A DNA stretch of 64,000 bases, from the NCBI GenBank assembly GCA_965613685.1, contig OZ277031.1, positions 186,001 through 250,000 on the forward strand, in the 5' to 3' direction. Source of the stretch: Methylotenera oryzisoli_B (GTDB taxonomy: Bacteria; Pseudomonadota; Gammaproteobacteria; Burkholderiales; Methylophilaceae). The notes under the pieces were generated by a model. It saw only the letters and a program-made list of their open reading frames with translations. It made no database searches and had not been told where the DNA came from. The position numbers and the translations under genes were made by a program. Positions 8,796 to 17,763 of this stretch are shown piece by piece. Position 1 is the stretch's first letter. Every line of letters starts with the position of its first letter.

Positions 8796-11402
8796 TTACT
8801 TGCTAGCGGGTTTTTTTACGCTGGTTTTCTTGCTAGTGGCTGTTTTGGCTGGGGTTTTTTTAGCCGCAGGCTTAGCGCCACTGGCTTTTTTTACCGCCGC
8901 TTTTTTGGCAACGGCTTTCTTGGCGGGCGCTTTCCTGGTGGCTGGTTTTTTTGCTGATTCACCTTTCGCGGCCTTGGCTACGAGTAACTCCATGGCTTCT
9001 TCCAGGGTCAGCGATTCCGGCTCTATGCTTTTTGGTAAGGTAGCGCGTAGCTTGCCGTGTTGCACATACGGACCGTAACGACCAGCAAAGATCTCAATTT
9101 GACCGTCTTCGCTGGGGTGATTGCCCAGCGAGCATAGTGGTGCTGGGCCAGTGTGAGCAGCCGCTAATAAAGCCACGGCCGCGTCTAAATCAATGGTAAA
9201 CACGCTGTCGGTTTTTGGGATGGATTTAAATTTAGCATCGTGATTGATGTAAGGGCCAAAGCGACCGATATTGGCCACGATTTTTTTATGGGTGTCGGGA
9301 TGCAGACCTAAATCCCTGGGTAAGGACAGCACCATGCTGGCAGTTTCTGCCGTCATGTCGGCCAAAGAAATTTCCTTGGGCACGCTGACGCGTTTGGGTT
9401 TTTTCTTGTCCCCTTCTACCGCCAAACCCAGTTGCAAATAAGGACCATACGGGCCATTCATGAGCAACATTTCTTTACCGGTGGCTTGATCTAAGCCTAT
9501 TAACACAGGCTCGCTGGCACCTTGGGCGGCACCGTTTAAACTGCGTTTGTAGTCGCATTTCGGCTCGTCGTTGTAACCGGTGCAGCCAATAAACGTACCG
9601 TAGCGACTCAGTTGTTTTTGCAAAGGCTTGCCGCATTTGGGGCAGGCTTCGTCTATGAGTTCGTTACCTGGCCTGTCGACATCGGCCTTGCTAAGCAATT
9701 GTTGGTTAAAGCCTTGCCAAAATTCATCCATCAATGGAATCCACTCACGCTGACCTTCGGCTACGCTGTCCAAGGCGTTTTCCAGGTTGGCGGTGAAGTC
9801 GTAATCAACGTATTTGGTGAAGTGCTCGGTTAAAAACTTGTTCACTACCCGGCCGACGTCGGTAGGCGTGAAGCGTTTTTTGTCCAGCAATACGTATTCG
9901 CGGTCTTGCAAGGTGCTGATGATACTGGCGTAAGTAGACGGACGGCCTATGCCGTATTCTTCTAGTATTTTAACTAAGCTGGCCTCGCCGTAGCGCGGCG
10001 GCGGTTCGGTAAAATGCTGATCACCGTAAATTTTTTCTACCGTCAACACTTCGCCGGTTTCTAGGTGCGGTAATTTGCTTTCGCCTTCTTCTTCCTCGTC
10101 GTCCGTGCCTTCCATGTAAACGGCAATGAAGCCTGGGAATACCAAGGTTTGTCCGGATGCCCTAAACAGATTGGCGTCGCTGCCTACGCTTAAGTCCACG
10201 CTCACGGCATCAAATTTCGCTGCCGCCATTTGGCAAGCGACGGCGCGTTTCCATATCATTTCGTAGAGTTTAAATTGCTCGTCGTTTAGGTATTGCCTAA
10301 GCTTAGCCGGCGTGCGATTGATGTCGGTAGGCCGTATGGCTTCGTGGGCTTCTTGTGCGCTTTTGGATTTTGTTTTGTAGGCGACGGCGGTCTTTGGTAG
10401 GTAGTCAGGCTCAAAATGCTTTTTTACGTAATCGCGAATTTGCATGATGGCTTCAGCCGCCATGTTGAAAGAGTCGGTACGCATGTAGGTAATCAAACCA
10501 ACGGTACCGCTGCCCACGTCTACGCCTTCATACAGTTGCTGCGCGATACGCATGGCGCGCGAGGTGGTAAAGCTTAATTTACGCACCGCTTCTTGTTGCA
10601 AGGTCGAGGTGGTAAATGGGGCGGCCGGGCTGCGACTGCGTTGTTTCTTTTCCACGCGTGAAACGGTGGTTTTGCCTGCGCTGGCTAGCAACAGCTTGCC
10701 CACCACGTCGGCTTGTTGATCGTGATTAATCAGCGAAAATTGCTCTATTTTTTGATTGTTTAATTGGATTAATTTAGCGCTGAAGCCGTGGCTGTGTTTT
10801 AGTGCGTCCAAATGAACAGACCAATACTCTTGGGATTTAAAGGCCTCAATCTCCAATTCGCGCTCGACAATTAAGCGTAAAGCCGGGCTTTGCACGCGGC
10901 CAGCAGAAAGGCCGCGGCGGATTTTCTTCCAAAGTAAGGGTGATAAATTAAAGCCCACCAAGTAGTCCAATGCACGACGCGCTTGCTGAGCATTGACCAT
11001 GTCCATGGAGATGTCGCGTGGTTGGGCGATGGCATGCTCCACGGCATTTTTGGTAATTTCATGAAACACCACGCGTTTCATGGTTTTATTTTTCAGTAAA
11101 TTTTTGCCTTTTAAAATTTCCGCAATATGCCATGAAATGGCTTCGCCTTCACGATCCGGATCGGTTGCGAGGTAGATGCTGTCGGCATTTTTCACCGCTT
11201 TGGCAATGGCGTCTACGTGCTTGCTATTGCGCTCTATGATGTCGTATTTCATGGCGAAATCGTTGTTGGTATCGACCGCGCCATTTTTTGGAATGAGATC
11301 ACGGACGTGCCCATACGAGGCCAATACCTCAAAGTCGCCACCTAGGTATTTTTTCAGGGTTTTGGCTTTAGAGGGAGATTCAACAATTAACAGTTTGGAC
11401 AT
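8796..11402 (-). CDS. topA: DNA topoisomerase I with lysine-rich C-terminal tail
   Basis: Type IA topoisomerase that relaxes negative supercoils. The 868 residues start with the TOPRIM domain (KLLIVESPSKAKTL, with acidic DPDREGE). The catalytic tyrosine is Tyr306 in GLITYMRTDS. A four-cysteine zinc ribbon lies near residue 585 (CPKCGKPLQ... CTGYNDEPKC), followed by repeated beta domains (GPYGPYLQLG, GRFGPYINHD, GRYGPYVQHG). The last 50 or so residues are almost only Lys, Ala, Pro, Thr and Ser, like histone H1 tails; such basic tails help DNA binding in several bacterial TopA proteins. No second gene is in the transcript. Confidence 0.97.
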   Translation of the reverse strand: MSKLLIVESPSKAKTLKKYLGGDFEVLASYGHVRDLIPKNGAVDTNNDFAMKYDIIERNSKHVDAIAKAVKNADSIYLATDPDREGEAISWHIAEILKGKNLLKNKTMKRVVFHEITKNAVEHAIAQPRDISMDMVNAQQARRALDYLVGFNLSPLLWKKIRRGLSAGRVQSPALRLIVERELEIEAFKSQEYWSVHLDALKHSHGFSAKLIQLNNQKIEQFSLINHDQQADVVGKLLLASAGKTTVSRVEKKQRSRSPAAPFTTSTLQQEAVRKLSFTTSRAMRIAQQLYEGVDVGSGTVGLITYMRTDSFNMAAEAIMQIRDYVKKHFEPDYLPKTAVAYKTKSKSAQEAHEAIRPTDINRTPAKLRQYLNDEQFKLYEMIWKRAVACQMAAAKFDAVSVDLSVGSDANLFRASGQTLVFPGFIAVYMEGTDDEEEEGESKLPHLETGEVLTVEKIYGDQHFTEPPPRYGEASLVKILEEYGIGRPSTYASIISTLQDREYVLLDKKRFTPTDVGRVVNKFLTEHFTKYVDYDFTANLENALDSVAEGQREWIPLMDEFWQGFNQQLLSKADVDRPGNELIDEACPKCGKPLQKQLSRYGTFIGCTGYNDEPKCDYKRSLNGAAQGASEPVLIGLDQATGKEMLLMNGPYGPYLQLGLAVEGDKKKPKRVSVPKEISLADMTAETASMVLSLPRDLGLHPDTHKKIVANIGRFGPYINHDAKFKSIPKTDSVFTIDLDAAVALLAAAHTGPAPLCSLGNHPSEDGQIEIFAGRYGPYVQHGKLRATLPKSIEPESLTLEEAMELLVAKAAKGESAKKPATRKAPAKKAVAKKAAVKKASGAKPAAKKTPAKTATSKKTSVKKPASK

Positions 11403-11477
11403 GAATGCCTAGGGAAAGGGCTGCGTTTAAGGGAATTAGCTAGATGATAACAAGGTAAATGGGGATAAGCCAATAAT

Positions 11478-12380
11478 TTATTTACGCACAAACTCGATGC
11501 GTGTGTCACTGCTGTTGGCTATATTTAGGGCATTGTCGGTTTGCGCGATGTCACCAAACAATGGATCGTCGTCGTCCACTTTTGCTTGGCTTAAGGTTTT
11601 AAAGTCGTATAAATTGAAGTCGGCCAAATGCGAGGGCTCGACATTGCCTATGGCGCGGAAGATATTATTGATGCGTCCTGGCTGCTCGCGCTCCCAGTCC
11701 TGCAGCATGTCTTTGATTTTTTGCCTTTGTAAATTTTCCTGGCTGCCGCATAAATCGCAAGGGATGATGGGGAAAGCCATTTGCCTAGCATAGCTGGCAA
11801 TGTCTTTTTCACTGCAATAAGCCAAGGGGCGTATCACGACATTTTGTTTGTCGTTGGTGGCGAGTTTGGGTGGCATGGCTTTCATTTTCGCGCCAAAAAA
11901 TAGGTTAAGAAATAAGGTTTCCACGATGTCATCACGGTGGTGACCCAGGGCAATTTTATTGGCGCCCAATTCTTTTGCGGTGGTGTAAATGACGCCTCGA
12001 CGTAGCCGTGAACACAAAGAGCAGGTGGTTTTGCCCTCGGGTATTTTCTCTTTAACGATGGAGTAGGTGTCGGCATTTACAATGCGGTAATCCACGCCCA
12101 ATTTTTCAAAATAGGCAGGCAACACATCGGCCGGAAAGCCTGGTTGCTTTTGATCCAAGTTCATGGCGATGAGTTTGAAATCTATGGGCGCGCGCTCTTG
12201 CAATGCCAGCAATATCATTAACATGGCATGCGAGTCCTTGCCGCCACTCATGCACACCAGCACCGTGTCGCCGTCTTCTATCATGTTGTAATCGCCTATG
12301 GCTTTGCCGGTAGCGCTGATTAAGCTATTGCGTAGCTTAATAAAATTGTTCGAGTACTCGGCAGGCAGGTGTTTAATCAT
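11478..12380 (-). CDS. ttcA: tRNA 2-thiocytidine(32) synthetase TtcA
   Basis: Iron-sulfur enzyme of the PP-loop ATPase family that puts the 2-thio group on cytidine 32 of some tRNAs. The 300 residues have the PP-loop SGGKDS at 45-50, the first CxxC in TTCSLCSRLRRG near residue 120, and a second in PCDLCGSQENLQRQ near residue 208. These supply the cysteines that hold the cluster. Forty-seven bases separate it from the upstream pteridine reductase on the same strand, so cotranscription is likely. Confidence 0.95.
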   Translation of the reverse strand: MIKHLPAEYSNNFIKLRNSLISATGKAIGDYNMIEDGDTVLVCMSGGKDSHAMLMILLALQERAPIDFKLIAMNLDQKQPGFPADVLPAYFEKLGVDYRIVNADTYSIVKEKIPEGKTTCSLCSRLRRGVIYTTAKELGANKIALGHHRDDIVETLFLNLFFGAKMKAMPPKLATNDKQNVVIRPLAYCSEKDIASYARQMAFPIIPCDLCGSQENLQRQKIKDMLQDWEREQPGRINNIFRAIGNVEPSHLADFNLYDFKTLSQAKVDDDDPLFGDIAQTDNALNIANSSDTRIEFVRK

Positions 12381-12427
12381 GGTTTTAGGCTAGGGGGTGG
12401 ATGGAGAGGGCTTAAGAAAGAATAGGG

Positions 12428-13180
12428 CTATAGATTTAAAGAACGGCCACCGTCGACAGCCAGCACATGGCCGGTAATAAACGGCGCGTCGGCAATCAAA
12501 AATTTAACGGCTTTGGCGACGTCTTCCGCTTCGCCTACGCGTTTGAGTAAGGTTTGGTTAATCACGCGTTGGCGGTAAACTTCATCGAATTGCGGGTTGT
12601 TTTCCGGCCATTGCACCGGTCCAGGTGCGACCGCATTCACCCTTACTTCGGGGCTTAATTCATGCGCTAAGGATTTGGTTAAGGTGACCAAGCCGGCCTT
12701 GGCCACACTGTAAACGATGTAGCCTTTTTTGGGGCGTTCGACGTGCATATCGGTGATGTTGACGATGCAGCCATGGTTTTTGCGTAATTCCGCCGCGGCG
12801 GCTTGCGATAAGAACAAAGGCGCTTTCAAATTGCTGCCCATGAGGTCTAGCCATTTTGCTTCGTCTATGTCGCCTATTTCGCTGGCGTAATAGGTTGAGG
12901 CGTTATTGATCAGTGCGTCCAAGCGACCAAAATGATTAACTGTTTCGTGAACCAAACTGGGTAAGCTAGGGATATTTAACAAATCACCTTGCACTATCGC
13001 CACCGAATTAGCGCGCTGCAGATTGAGCTCGGCCTGCAATGCCCGCGCTTCATTGAGGGAGCTCTTGTAATGGATCATCAAGTTGGCGCCTGACGCATGC
13101 AACAGGCGTGAAATAGCGGCGCCTACCCGTTTGGCGCCGCCGGTAATCAGTACCACTTTATTTGTCAGGTCAGTTTCCAC
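12428..13180 (-). CDS. Pteridine reductase, short-chain dehydrogenase family
   Basis: NAD(P)H-dependent SDR enzyme of 250 residues. It has the cofactor motif TGGAKRVG near residue 13, NNAS, and the catalytic YSVAKAG. The Arg in the TGxxxRxG form is typical of pteridine reductases (PTR1, FolM) that reduce dihydrobiopterin or dihydrofolate-type pterins. It lies upstream of ttcA and divergent from the MidA-like gene. The substrate is inferred from family resemblance; a different SDR substrate cannot be excluded. Confidence 0.8.
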   Translation of the reverse strand: METDLTNKVVLITGGAKRVGAAISRLLHASGANLMIHYKSSLNEARALQAELNLQRANSVAIVQGDLLNIPSLPSLVHETVNHFGRLDALINNASTYYASEIGDIDEAKWLDLMGSNLKAPLFLSQAAAAELRKNHGCIVNITDMHVERPKKGYIVYSVAKAGLVTLTKSLAHELSPEVRVNAVAPGPVQWPENNPQFDEVYRQRVINQTLLKRVGEAEDVAKAVKFLIADAPFITGHVLAVDGGRSLNL

Positions 13181-13223
13181 GCTTTAATCCCATCTTGATA
13201 GTTAGCTATTATAATCCAAGTCT

Positions 13224-14387
13224 ATGACTACTTTATCCGAGCCATCGGCCATCGCCCAAAAACACAGCGAGCAACTCAGCTTGCTCATCCAGGATCGCAT
13301 CGTGCTAGCAGGGGGGTGCTTGGATTTTTCAAGCTTCATGCAGTTAGCGCTGTATGCTCCAGGCCTAGGCTATTACTCTGCCGGCCGGCAAAAGTTCAGC
13401 CAAATGCAAAAAGACGGTGGCGATTTTGTCACTGCGCCAGAAATGACCAGCTTATTTGGGCGCACCATCGCCGAGCAAGTGGCGCAAATTTTTCAAGCGA
13501 TGCGTGGCGACTTATTGGAGTTGGGCGCCGGCACCGGTAAGTTGGCGGCCGACCTCTTATTGGCCTTGGCGGATCTAGACTGCTTGCCGCAGCAGTATTT
13601 TATATTGGAAGTAAGTGACCACTTACGGCAAGTGCAGTTGGAAACCTTGCAGGCCACCTTGCCCGCTGCCTTATTGCGGCGCGTGCAATGGCTGCATGCT
13701 TTGCCAGCAGCATTCGAGGGCGTAATCTTGGCTAACGAAGTGTTGGATGCGGTGCCGGTGCACTTGGTCCATGCGACCGAACAGGGTTTGCTTGAGCGTG
13801 GCGTGGCGTGGCAGGATGGGTTTGTTTGGCAGGATAAAGCGATAGCAGAATCGCATTTGCTTAGCTTGGCGGAGCAACAGAATTTACCGGTGGGCTACCT
13901 GACCGAATTTAGCCCAGCAGCCACGGCCTTGGTCAGCAGTTTGGCGCTAAGCTTGCAGCGAGGCGCGATTATCTTGATTGATTATGGCTTCTCGGCGCGT
14001 GAGTATTACCACCCGCAACGCAATCAAGGCACATTGATGTGCCATTATCAGCATCATGCGCACCCTGATCCATTAGTGAACATCGGTTTGCAAGACATCA
14101 CTGCCCATGTCGACTTTACTAGTGTTGCCTATGCCGGCGTCAATCATGGCTTAAGTTTGGCCGGCTTTTGCAGCCAAGCCCAATTTTTGATGAATGCCGG
14201 CATGCTCAAGCTCATGGCGCAAGTGTCGCCTGACGACGTGAGTCGCTATGCCCCCCTTGCCGCGGCGGCTCAGAAATTACTATCGCCTGCAGAAATGGGC
14301 GATATATTTAAGGTCATGGCCTTGACTAAAAACCTGGATGCAGCCCTCATTGGCTTCAGTCAGGGCGATAAATCGCACACTTTATAA
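13224..14387 (+). CDS. MidA-type SAM-dependent methyltransferase (NDUFAF7 homologue)
   Basis: A 387-residue class I methyltransferase of the COG1565/MidA family. It has GRTIAEQVAQ, the SAM-binding loop LELGAGTGKLAADLL, LANEVLDAVPVHLV and LIDYGFSAREYYHP. In mitochondria the homologue methylates a complex I subunit arginine; the bacterial substrate is not settled. It is divergent from the pteridine reductase. trmB begins a few tens of bases after its stop. Confidence 0.88.
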   Translation: MTTLSEPSAIAQKHSEQLSLLIQDRIVLAGGCLDFSSFMQLALYAPGLGYYSAGRQKFSQMQKDGGDFVTAPEMTSLFGRTIAEQVAQIFQAMRGDLLELGAGTGKLAADLLLALADLDCLPQQYFILEVSDHLRQVQLETLQATLPAALLRRVQWLHALPAAFEGVILANEVLDAVPVHLVHATEQGLLERGVAWQDGFVWQDKAIAESHLLSLAEQQNLPVGYLTEFSPAATALVSSLALSLQRGAIILIDYGFSAREYYHPQRNQGTLMCHYQHHAHPDPLVNIGLQDITAHVDFTSVAYAGVNHGLSLAGFCSQAQFLMNAGMLKLMAQVSPDDVSRYAPLAAAAQKLLSPAEMGDIFKVMALTKNLDAALIGFSQGDKSHTL

Positions 14388-14421
14388 GGACTGCATCAAT
14401 CAAATTGTTATAATGCCGGCT

Positions 14422-15135
14422 ATGACTAAATTACCTAACCCCGCCGCCGATAGTGCGCCAGATTTAAAAATGCGACCGATACGCAGTTTTGTTTTAAGAC
14501 AAGGCCGCGTCACCAAAGCGCAAGCCCAAGCCTTGGAAGTTGGGCGACCCAAATTTGCCATAGACTACGCGCCAGGCATGATTAATTTGAATGAAAAATT
14601 TCAGCGTCAGGAGAGCAAGAAAATACTGGAAATCGGTTTCGGTATGGGCGAAACCACGGCAAAAATCGCCCAAACTTTGCCCGATTGCGATTTCCTAGCT
14701 GTTGAGGTGCACACGCCAGGCGTTGGCGCTCTGCTTAAGTTAATAGATGAGTTGGCGCTCACTAACATACGGATTATTCAGCATGATGTGGTGGAAGTGC
14801 TGCATACCATGGTGGCCGATGCAAGTCTGGATGGCATCCATATTTTCTTTCCCGATCCTTGGCATAAAAAGCGTCACCACAAACGCCGTCTAATCCAAGC
14901 CGCTTTCGTTAAACTGCTCTGTAGCAAACTGCGTGAGGGTGCTTATTTGCATGTCGCCACCGATTGGGAAGAATACGCAATATGGGTAATGGATGTGTTG
15001 AAAGCGGAAACGCAATTGCAAAATAGCGCAGACGAGTACGCTGAAAAACCCAGCTATCGTCCACTGACTAAATTTGAAAACCGCGGCATTAAACTGGGCC
15101 ACGGTGTTTGGGACATGGTGTTTACTAAAAAGTAA
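14422..15135 (+). CDS. trmB: tRNA (guanine-N7-)-methyltransferase TrmB
   Basis: Makes m7G46 in the tRNA variable loop using S-adenosylmethionine. Motifs are ILEIGFGMGETTAKIA for SAM binding and FFPDPWHKKRHHKRRL for the catalytic and tRNA-binding segment. I place the start at ATG 14422 (237 residues). ATG 14413 is three codons earlier, and another in-frame ATG at 14338 lies inside the preceding gene. None has a clear ribosome site, so the start is uncertain. Convergent with engB. Confidence 0.93.
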   Translation: MTKLPNPAADSAPDLKMRPIRSFVLRQGRVTKAQAQALEVGRPKFAIDYAPGMINLNEKFQRQESKKILEIGFGMGETTAKIAQTLPDCDFLAVEVHTPGVGALLKLIDELALTNIRIIQHDVVEVLHTMVADASLDGIHIFFPDPWHKKRHHKRRLIQAAFVKLLCSKLREGAYLHVATDWEEYAIWVMDVLKAETQLQNSADEYAEKPSYRPLTKFENRGIKLGHGVWDMVFTKK

Positions 15136-15157
15136 GGCCACCTAGCAATTTGATTGC

Positions 15158-15826
15158 TTACTGGGCTTTTTCGCCGGTGTCCAAGGCAAACGTTTTGCGG
15201 ACCAAATCTTCCGGCTCCTCGCCAAACAGCCAAGCACCGATTACTTTTTCGGCTTCTTCCACGCCTTGTTTTTTCAGGCTGGAAAAAAGTTGTATGGTGC
15301 AGACGCTGTGATAATGATTGCCCCATGTTTCAATCAACTCTTTGCGCACTCGGTTTAGCGTCAGGCTGGCTTCGCCTCGAGACAATTTGTCCGACTTGGT
15401 CAGTAAGACGTGCACCGGTTTACCGCTGGGGCAAAACCAATCTAACATCTGCCGGTCTAGAGGAGTAAGTGGGTGGCGACTATCCATTACCAACACCAAG
15501 CCAGCTAAGCTAGATCGCTCGCTTAAGTATCGCGCCAAGACGTTTTGCCAATGCGCGCGCATGGCCTCAGGCACTTTGGCATAACCGTAACCGGGTAAAT
15601 CGACTAAATGCCTATCGTTACCCAGCGTGAAAAAATTAATCAGCTGCGTGCGGCCAGGTTGTTTGCTGACGAAAGCCAATCGGTTGTGGTTAGCTAGGGT
15701 ATTGAGCGCGCTGGATTTGCCGGCATTAGAGCGACCGGCAAAAGCCACCTCTATGCCGCTGGCAATAGGTAGGTCGCGTAAGTGGTGTGCTGAAATATAA
15801 AAAGCAGCATTTTGAAACAAAGGCAT
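15158..15826 (-). CDS. engB: Ribosome biogenesis GTP-binding protein EngB (YihA/YsxC)
   Basis: Essential small GTPase for late 50S subunit assembly. The 222 residues contain G1 (AGRSNAGKSSALN), G3 (DLPGYGYA) and G4 (LTKSDKL). It lies convergent to trmB. The following cytochrome c gene is divergent from it, an arrangement (engB next to cytochrome c4) common in beta- and gammaproteobacteria. A hairpin sits about 20 bases upstream of the start. Confidence 0.95.
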   Translation of the reverse strand: MPLFQNAAFYISAHHLRDLPIASGIEVAFAGRSNAGKSSALNTLANHNRLAFVSKQPGRTQLINFFTLGNDRHLVDLPGYGYAKVPEAMRAHWQNVLARYLSERSSLAGLVLVMDSRHPLTPLDRQMLDWFCPSGKPVHVLLTKSDKLSRGEASLTLNRVRKELIETWGNHYHSVCTIQLFSSLKKQGVEEAEKVIGAWLFGEEPEDLVRKTFALDTGEKAQ

Positions 15827-15845
15827 GGTGGTCCGATTCTAGTTT

Positions 15846-15867
15846 GCTTAATCGCTTTGGATTAAGC
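15846..15867. promoter_or_regulatory. Inverted repeat upstream of engB
   Basis: Perfect 8-bp dyad GCTTAATC / GATTAAGC with loop GCTTTG. It lies 20-40 bases before the engB start codon, so it would fall in the engB leader or be an operator. The same stem sequence recurs before secE. Confidence 0.45.
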
Positions 15868-16032
15868 GCTGTATATTGCCTTAAGCAAAAAACATAATTT
15901 AACAACAGCGAAAAATGCTATCACGAATAGGTCTTTTTCGCTAAAATACCACGTTAATTGATTGAATAATTTAGATTACTGGTATGGCCTTAAGGCAGTT
16001 TGCCTTGCTTGATTTGATAATTGGGAGTGGAA

Positions 16033-16686
16033 ATGCAATTTTGTCGTGCAATGAAGTTAAGCGCTGTAACAATGACAGCCTTGGTAACGATGTTGGGCTT
16101 GGTCAACGGCGCCCTCGCAGCGGATAAAGCGGTAGCAGCCGTAGCACCAGTGGAAAAAAACGCCATGGCACAAATAACCAGCACGGTTTGCGCGGCTTGT
16201 CATGGGGCGGATGGTAACAGTGTGATCACGCTGAATCCAAAATTAGCCGGCCAACACCCTGAATACTTGGTCAAACAATTGACCGAATTTAAATCCGGTA
16301 AACGCGCCAACGCGGTGATGTCGGGTATGGCAGCCATGCTAAGTGATGAGGACATGAAAGGGGTGGCCAATTATTTTGCCAGTCAGAATATAGTATTGGG
16401 TAAAGCCCAATCCAATGGCGTTGGCTCCCTAGGGGAAAAGATCTACCGCGGTGGCATTGCGGCTAACCATGTGCCAGCGTGCGCCGGTTGTCATGGCGCA
16501 AATGGAGCGGGTCTGCCTAAGCAATTTCCACGTTTGTCTGGCCAGCATGCGGATTACACCCTAGCGCAGTTGCGTACCTTCCGCACCGGCGAACGGGCTA
16601 ATGCGCCCATGATGATGGCGATATCAAGCAAAATGTCGGATGCGGAAATGGCTGCGGTGGCCGATTACATCCAAGGCCTGCGTTAA
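16033..16686 (+). CDS. Diheme cytochrome c4
   Basis: Periplasmic electron carrier of 217 residues. After a signal peptide (cut near ALAA-DK) there are two class I cytochrome domains, each with a heme site: CAACH at 53-57 and CAGCH at 150-154. Methionine ligands are expected in the MSGMAAMLSDEDM and MMMAISSKMSDAEM segments. Cytochrome c4 carries electrons from the bc1 complex to terminal oxidases. The ATG has GGGAG six bases upstream. It is followed by a strong terminator, so it is a single-gene unit. Confidence 0.92.
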   Translation: MQFCRAMKLSAVTMTALVTMLGLVNGALAADKAVAAVAPVEKNAMAQITSTVCAACHGADGNSVITLNPKLAGQHPEYLVKQLTEFKSGKRANAVMSGMAAMLSDEDMKGVANYFASQNIVLGKAQSNGVGSLGEKIYRGGIAANHVPACAGCHGANGAGLPKQFPRLSGQHADYTLAQLRTFRTGERANAPMMMAISSKMSDAEMAAVADYIQGLR

Positions 16687-16710
16687 TTCAACCTTTTAAA
16701 CAGTAAAAAA

Positions 16711-16733
16711 GGCAGCCATGGCTGCCTTTTTTT
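16711..16733 (+). terminator. Intrinsic terminator after cytochrome c4
   Basis: Perfect stem GGCAGCC (16711-16717) / GGCTGCC (16720-16726) with two loop bases, followed by seven Ts and preceded by six As. Probably works in both directions. Confidence 0.93.
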
Positions 16734-16940
16734 ATGCCTATTTTTTGTCTGCTGTTACGGCGTAACGGCGGAATAAAAAACCGATTAAAGTATTATTAAG
16801 GTATCATCTTTGTCCGCCTACTGCATTTTTATTAAGTGCCGTTTTCATGTATGTATTCCTAGACTTAGCTTAAATTAACCCAGTAAGCGCCAGTACGTTT
16901 GATGTTCATCGTTAGATCACAAATTATTTTGGAGAACGAC
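16734..16940. other. Intergenic region before the orphan prepilin gene
   Basis: About 200 bases without a gene. They contain a short dyad GTTAC-GGC-GTAAC near 16755 and AT-rich tracts. I could not pick a convincing -35/-10 pair. The end carries the GGAGA ribosome site of the prepilin gene. Confidence 0.4.
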
Positions 16941-17603
16941 ATGAAAAAACAACAGTTGGGTTTTACCTTGATTGAATTGGCCATCGTTTTAGTCATCATA
17001 GGATTGCTGCTTGGGGGCGTGTTAAAGGGTCAGGAGTTGATTAACAGCGCTAAGGTGAAGAGCATGGCGACCGACTTTAAGAACATACAAGTCTACCTGT
17101 ATGGGTATCAGGATAAGTTTAAAGCCTTGCCTGGGGACGACAGGGCGGCCAGCACTCACTTGGCGGGTGCCGCCAATGCGACCACCGGTGGCACGCCTGG
17201 CGATGCCGTCATACAGGGTCTGTATGGGTCCAGCACGGCCACGGAGGAGTCGGTGTTGTTTTGGCAGCACGTCCGTTTAGCCGGATTGGCCGCAGGCCCC
17301 ACCGATGTGGCCGCGGAGAATTATTTTCCTGTGAATGCCGACGGCGGCAGGATAGGCATACAAAGCGTGGCCACCTTGGTAGCCGTGACGCCCATCTCCA
17401 GCACGGAACCGGGCGGCTTGTCTGGGGCTTATGTGATTTGCTCGGAAGGCGTATTGGGTAAGTACGCCAAACAATTGGACAGCACCATGGACGATGGCGT
17501 CGGGGATACCGGCTCCATGCGTATCGTGGTAAAGGCCACACCCAGCACCGGCGTGGCGGCGCCCGATGACGCCAGCCCATACGTGCTGTGCTTGGCTTTT
17601 TAG
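16941..17603 (+). CDS. Orphan type IV prepilin-like / pseudopilin protein
   Basis: A 220-residue protein with a class III signal: MKKQQLG is a short leader, predicted to be cut after Gly7, followed by FTLIELAIVLVIIGLLLGG with Glu5 of the mature protein. A periplasmic domain follows (ALPGDDRAAS, Gly/Thr/Ala-rich), with two cysteines near the C-terminus (YVICSE, YVLCLAF) that could form a disulfide. GGAGA lies five bases before the ATG. No pilus assembly gene is near. The body of the gene is markedly GC-rich (about 58-70% in the 60-base rows I counted). Function unknown: perhaps a minor pilin or an isolated surface fibre subunit. Confidence 0.85.
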   Translation: MKKQQLGFTLIELAIVLVIIGLLLGGVLKGQELINSAKVKSMATDFKNIQVYLYGYQDKFKALPGDDRAASTHLAGAANATTGGTPGDAVIQGLYGSSTATEESVLFWQHVRLAGLAAGPTDVAAENYFPVNADGGRIGIQSVATLVAVTPISSTEPGGLSGAYVICSEGVLGKYAKQLDSTMDDGVGDTGSMRIVVKATPSTGVAAPDDASPYVLCLAF

Positions 17604-17637
17604 CATGGCTTAAACAAGCTCATTTGCAGGGAAAAAT

Positions 17638-17660
17638 AGCCCATTATGTTGGGCTTTTTT
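17638..17660 (+). terminator. Intrinsic terminator after the prepilin gene
   Basis: Stem AGCCCA (17638-17643) / TGGGCT (17650-17655), six-base loop, T-run to 17660 and an A-rich 5' flank. Confidence 0.88.
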
Positions 17661-17695
17661 ATGCCGGCTGATATCGCTTTTGACTATGAAACGTC

Positions 17696-17723
17696 TTGCT
17701 TAGATGCTAAATTGTTTTAGAAT
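17696..17723 (+). promoter_or_regulatory. Candidate sigma-70 promoter of the mla operon
   Basis: TTGCTT (17696-17701), 16-base spacer, TAGAAT (17718-17723), about 40 bases before mlaF and just after the preceding terminator. Sequence prediction only. Confidence 0.5.
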
Positions 17724-17763
17724 AGGGACTTAATAAAAAGCCCATCAACCCACCGCGTAATTC

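Noticed and set aside
8785..9078. Plus-strand frame opposite the topA 3' end with Ala/Phe/Leu repeats
   Set aside because: It is the complement of the Lys/Ala tail of TopA; the repeats come from that low-complexity DNA.
17209..17606. Several long frames on both strands within the prepilin gene
   Set aside because: High GC lowers stop-codon frequency; only the frame with the class III signal peptide and GGAGA site is convincing.
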